A stretch of 7,284 nucleotides of DNA, taken from Deltaproteobacteria bacterium (GTDB taxonomy: Bacteria > Desulfobacterota > Desulfobacteria > Desulfobacterales > SG8-13). The stretch covers positions 1 to 7,284 of the forward strand of contig JAHEIV010000147.1 in the NCBI GenBank assembly GCA_024639205.1. Direction: 5' to 3'. The notes under the pieces were generated by a model. That model made no database searches and was not told the DNA's origin. It worked only from the letters and a program-made list of their open reading frames with translations. The position numbers and the translations under genes are program-made. Below are positions 5,001 through 7,284 of the stretch, piece by piece; position 1 is the first letter of the stretch, and each line of letters starts with the position of its first letter.

Positions 5001-6890
5001 CTATTTTGGGAGTCCGGCATCGATCATCGCCCTGCTGGCTCGGGAGACCTCGCTAGGATCAGCATATCCGGCTCTTTTTTCCCATTTATTCACCGAGAAG
5101 TTCGGTCTTTTTCGTAAAAATTCTTCAGCAGCGTTTCGGGCATCATCTGATCTGCCGGCCAGAGTATATGTGTACACTAAAGTCAGATAGGGATTCGGTG
5201 AGTCTGGACTTGCATTCTGCCAGCTTTCGTGTGCTGCAATCGCCTCTTGGTAATTGCCAAGCTGGCGGTGGGCCGAGCCGAGTGTAAACAGAAACCAGTC
5301 CGGATGCTTGGGGCTCAGGCGCATGGCTCTTTGAATCAGATCCAGTGATTGTGAGGCGCGCCCGGCATACATCAGCGTTGTGGCCAGCGTTGCGATGACA
5401 TCGGAACCGTTCGATTCGGTTTCGACGGATTTCTTTCCGTATGTTATGGCCTTTTCAATATCGCCTTTATAGCGGAATATGGTTCCCAGAAGTGCATTCG
5501 CCGTGGAGTGGCCTTCATCTGCATCGAGGATTTCGACGGCCAAATCTTGGGCACGTGTCAGCGATCGTTTCGGCTCATCTCCCCAGCGGAAGCGCCAATT
5601 ATTCTGCTCTGCCCAACCGATATCGGCTTTCGCATGCAGAAAATTTGGATCCTGTTCGACGGCTTTTTCAAATAGTCTCAGGGCTTGCTGATTGTCCTGA
5701 GCAGTAAACCGCCGATAGTGGTCCAACCCCCTGGCATAGGAATCGTAGGCCTCCGGATTTTTCGTCTGTCCACGCCGGTATCGGGCCTGCTCGCCTTCGG
5801 TCAATTTGACCTCGAGAACCGTGATGACCTTTTGAGTGATTTCATCCTGGAGCTGGAAGATGTCGGTTAATTTACGGTCATAGCCATCGGCCCACAGGGT
5901 GCGGCCGGAGAGCGCATCGATGAGTTGAGTGTTCAAGCGGACACGATCACCGGATTTTTGCAGGCTGCCTTCAAGGATATAGCGTACCCCCAGATCTTCC
6001 GAGACCTGACGGGCCGTGGCTGGGTTATGTTTATAGGCAAATGTGGATCTGCGTGCGATGACAAAAATGGAGGGGATTTTGGATAGATTGGTGATAATGT
6101 TTTCGGCCAGTCCGTCTCCGAGGTAATCCTGATTCGGATCAGCGCTCAGGTTCTCAAAAGGCATGACTGCAACAGAGGGTACTTTGGGCAAATGAAATGC
6201 CGTTTTTTCGATGGAAGGTTTCTCAGGATCGATTGACGATCGGCCGGCGTAGAACTTCCACCCCAGCGCGATGGCCAGCAGCAGAATAACGGCGACAGCT
6301 GCACCGAGCCGCTTCTTGTCTCGATGGATCCGGCTGGTTTTAATCCGCATCCCGGATCGGTCGGGGTCGAGCAATACTTTGTAAATCCGCACCGGTTCCA
6401 CAATGTTCTTGACGGTGCGTTCTCCCAGATATTCAAAACCGAATGACACCCTGTTTTTCACCTGATCATAGGCGTTGCGTGCGATACAGATGCCCCCGGG
6501 ATCGGCCAATTCTTCGATGCGGGCGGCGACATTGACACTATCCCCGTAAATACGTTGACCATCTTCAATGACCTCACCCAGGTTGATTCCAATTCTGAAC
6601 TGCATTTTTCGGTCATCAGAAAGCTGGGCGTTCTCGGTTTCCAGTGATCTCTGGATTTTCGCGGCGCACTCCAGGGCCGCGACCACGCTGCCGAATTCCG
6701 CCAATAGGTTGTCTCCGGGTGAATCGACGACCCGGCCGTCTTGTCTTGCGATCATGTCGGTCATTATTTCACGGAATCGGCTCAGCCTTTGAACCGTTCC
6801 AACCTCGTCCGCACCCATGAGCCGACTGTAGCCCTTGACATCGGCACTGAGTATGGCCGTCAGTCTGCGTTTTATGGGATAGTCTGTCAT
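5001..6890 (-). CDS. Class III nucleotide cyclase with TolB/FlgO-like domain and TPR repeats
   Basis: A 629-residue sensor-like protein. Residues 8-172 are a class III cyclase homology domain: metal-binding Asp17 (LSADVKGYS) and Asp60 (GDNLLAEF), transition-state Asn120 and Arg124 (GDSVNVAARIE). A basic linker precedes one membrane helix at about 194-213. Residues 237-345 (PSVAVMPFENLS, GLAENI, YILEGS motifs) match the TolB-like/FlgO-like region common in this cyclase-TPR family, and about 378-600 carries TPR-type helix pairs (PEAYDSYARG, ALRLFEKAVEQDPN, AIAAHESW). By the positive-inside rule the cyclase is cytosolic and the TolB/TPR part periplasmic, so envelope state might control nucleotide synthesis. 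Odd: the two purine-selecting positions (Lys and Asp in Rv1625c) are Asp56 and Arg113, so cAMP output is uncertain. The ATG is supported by GGAGGG 6 bases upstream. Monocistronic, convergent with the FHA gene. Confidence 0.93.
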   Translation of the reverse strand: MTDYPIKRRLTAILSADVKGYSRLMGADEVGTVQRLSRFREIMTDMIARQDGRVVDSPGDNLLAEFGSVVAALECAAKIQRSLETENAQLSDDRKMQFRIGINLGEVIEDGQRIYGDSVNVAARIEELADPGGICIARNAYDQVKNRVSFGFEYLGERTVKNIVEPVRIYKVLLDPDRSGMRIKTSRIHRDKKRLGAAVAVILLLAIALGWKFYAGRSSIDPEKPSIEKTAFHLPKVPSVAVMPFENLSADPNQDYLGDGLAENIITNLSKIPSIFVIARRSTFAYKHNPATARQVSEDLGVRYILEGSLQKSGDRVRLNTQLIDALSGRTLWADGYDRKLTDIFQLQDEITQKVITVLEVKLTEGEQARYRRGQTKNPEAYDSYARGLDHYRRFTAQDNQQALRLFEKAVEQDPNFLHAKADIGWAEQNNWRFRWGDEPKRSLTRAQDLAVEILDADEGHSTANALLGTIFRYKGDIEKAITYGKKSVETESNGSDVIATLATTLMYAGRASQSLDLIQRAMRLSPKHPDWFLFTLGSAHRQLGNYQEAIAAHESWQNASPDSPNPYLTLVYTYTLAGRSDDARNAAEEFLRKRPNFSVNKWEKRAGYADPSEVSRASRAMIDAGLPK

Positions 6891-6895
6891 GGCTC

Positions 6896-6902
6896 ACCCT
6901 CC
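6896..6902 (-). promoter_or_regulatory. Ribosome binding site of the cyclase gene
   Basis: On the - strand GGAGGGT ends 5 bases before the ATG at 6890. It is a good match and fixes the start of the cyclase at MTDYPIKRR. Confidence 0.8.
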
Positions 6903-6955
6903 GAAGCGTGGCAGTAGCCCTGCGGGCGATCTGTCCGCTTTCATGTAAAATTTAT

Positions 6956-6967
6956 CTATTATAATAG
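6956..6967. repeat. Perfect 12-base palindrome in the divergent promoter region
   Basis: CTATTATAATAG is its own reverse complement and lies in a very AT-rich patch (about 6945-6985) unlike the surrounding sequence. It contains TATAAT on both strands. If the cyclase promoter listed here is used, it falls just after the predicted transcription start, a possible operator position. It could equally be simple AT-rich promoter DNA. Confidence 0.5.
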
Positions 6968-6977
6968 TACATTATAT

Positions 6978-7005
6978 ACAATAGCGCCGGGCAGATAATT
7001 GTCAA
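6978..7005 (-). promoter_or_regulatory. Candidate sigma70-type promoter for the cyclase gene
   Basis: Read on the - strand, a perfect TTGACA (7005-7000) is followed after 16 bases by TATTGT (6983-6978, 4 of 6). A better TATAAT (6976-6971) sits nearby but at 23 bases, too far for the same -35. The leader to the ATG would be about 80 bases. Confidence 0.45.
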
Positions 7006-7032
7006 ATCCGGGATGAAAGTTGAATTGTATCG

Positions 7033-7058
7033 GTATGCCGTAAGGCATGCAGCGCTGC
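7033..7058 (+). other. GUAA-loop hairpin and adjoining palindrome before the thioesterase promoter
   Basis: GTATGCC (7033-7039) pairs with GGCATGC (7044-7050) around GTAA, a GNRA-type tetraloop. Overlapping its end is the perfect 10-base palindrome GCAGCGCTGC (7049-7058), directly abutting the TTGACG hexamer of the next promoter. The palindrome is placed like an operator overlapping a -35 region. Both could be chance in 26 bases. Confidence 0.4.
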
Positions 7059-7087
7059 TTGACGGTTGCCGTGGGAGGCTGTAGAAA
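7059..7087 (+). promoter_or_regulatory. Candidate sigma70-type promoter for the thioesterase gene
   Basis: TTGACG (7059-7064, 5 of 6) and TAGAAA (7082-7087, 4 of 6) are separated by exactly 17 bases. The leader to the ATG at 7135 would be about 40 bases and contains the ribosome binding site. Confidence 0.5.
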
Positions 7088-7120
7088 CAGAAGGATATCA
7101 GCACACTACCGTATCGTGAT

Positions 7121-7128
7121 AAGGAGGT
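7121..7128 (+). promoter_or_regulatory. Near-perfect ribosome binding site of the thioesterase gene
   Basis: AAGGAGGT lies 6 bases before the ATG at 7135. It is the strongest Shine-Dalgarno in the window and implies high translation of this gene. Confidence 0.88.
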
Positions 7129-7134
7129 AAGCAT

Positions 7135-7284
7135 ATGGCATCGCCGCTACAACCCGGAATGATGTTCGAGTTCAACTATGAAGTGCCGGCTAACAAAACC
7201 GTTCCCTACCTGTACCCCGAGGCGCCGCAATTGCAGGAAATGCCTGCGGTGTTTGCCACGGGTTATCTGGTCGGCCTGATCGAA
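7135..7284 (+). CDS. FlK-like hotdog-fold acyl-CoA thioesterase, 3' partial
   Basis: The first 50 residues of a protein that continues past the window. The start (LQPGMMFEFNYEVPANKTVP), the LYPEAP segment at 26-31 and the block MPAVFATGYLVGLIE at 36-50 match the N-terminus of the fluoroacetyl-CoA thioesterase FlK family, usually 125-145 residues. In Streptomyces cattleya FlK the catalytic residues are Thr42, Glu50 and His76; here Thr42 (FATG) and Glu50 (GLIE) fall at the equivalent places, and the histidine would be outside the window. Most bacterial relatives are generic acyl-CoA thioesterases without known fluoroacetate chemistry, so a housekeeping role in trimming CoA esters is more likely. 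The strong ribosome binding site and own promoter suggest a separate unit, divergent from the cyclase. Confidence 0.85.
   Translation, partial: MASPLQPGMMFEFNYEVPANKTVPYLYPEAPQLQEMPAVFATGYLVGLIE

Noticed and set aside
4933..5190. 85-codon + strand frame starting in the gap between the FHA and cyclase genes
   Set aside because: Most of it is antisense to the TPR end of the cyclase; no ribosome binding site and no recognisable protein.
1..7284. Mobile elements, CRISPR, tRNA or toxin-antitoxin genes
   Set aside because: No spaced direct repeats, cloverleaf-like sequence, transposase or integrase motifs, or small paired genes were found on either strand.

Overview
The window looks like a chromosomal stretch of a Gram-negative bacterium of roughly even base composition. 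The gene set (DUF898/YjgN membrane protein, M48 membrane peptidase, Tat-exported metallophosphoesterase, TPR-type class III cyclase, FlK-like thioesterase) would fit a deltaproteobacterium (Desulfobacterota). That placement is an impression from protein style; there is no rRNA or tRNA here to anchor it. No insertion sequence, integrase, CRISPR array or phage gene was seen.

Layout. Positions 1-4766 hold six genes on the + strand: a 5'-truncated DUF898 membrane protein; an M48 metallopeptidase whose ATG overlaps the DUF898 stop by 4 bases; after about 100 bases, a Tat-signal metallophosphoesterase of the YkuE/YaeI type; 18 bases later trmO, a tRNA methyltransferase with a strong ribosome binding site; 27 bases later a one-pass membrane-anchored protein of unknown family; and, behind a possible promoter of its own, a small stand-alone FHA-domain protein. 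A hairpin plus T-run at 4820-4846 probably ends this block. Positions 5001-6890 hold one convergent gene on the - strand, a 629-residue protein with a class III nucleotide cyclase domain, one membrane segment, a TolB/FlgO-like domain and TPR repeats. A 244-base divergent promoter region follows, and at 7135 a + strand FlK-like thioesterase gene starts and runs off the window.

How the genes may work together. The DUF898/M48 pair is very likely co-translated and may form a membrane protein quality-control or processing unit. The phosphoesterase, trmO and the unknown protein are close enough to be co-transcribed but share no obvious pathway. The cyclase has all metal-binding and transition-state residues, but both positions that normally choose the purine are changed (expected Lys is Asp56, expected Asp is Arg113), so its product cannot be read from sequence. 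I found no convincing new multi-gene defence or signalling system. The best leads are this charge-swapped cyclase, the DUF898-M48 unit and the orphan membrane protein downstream of trmO.
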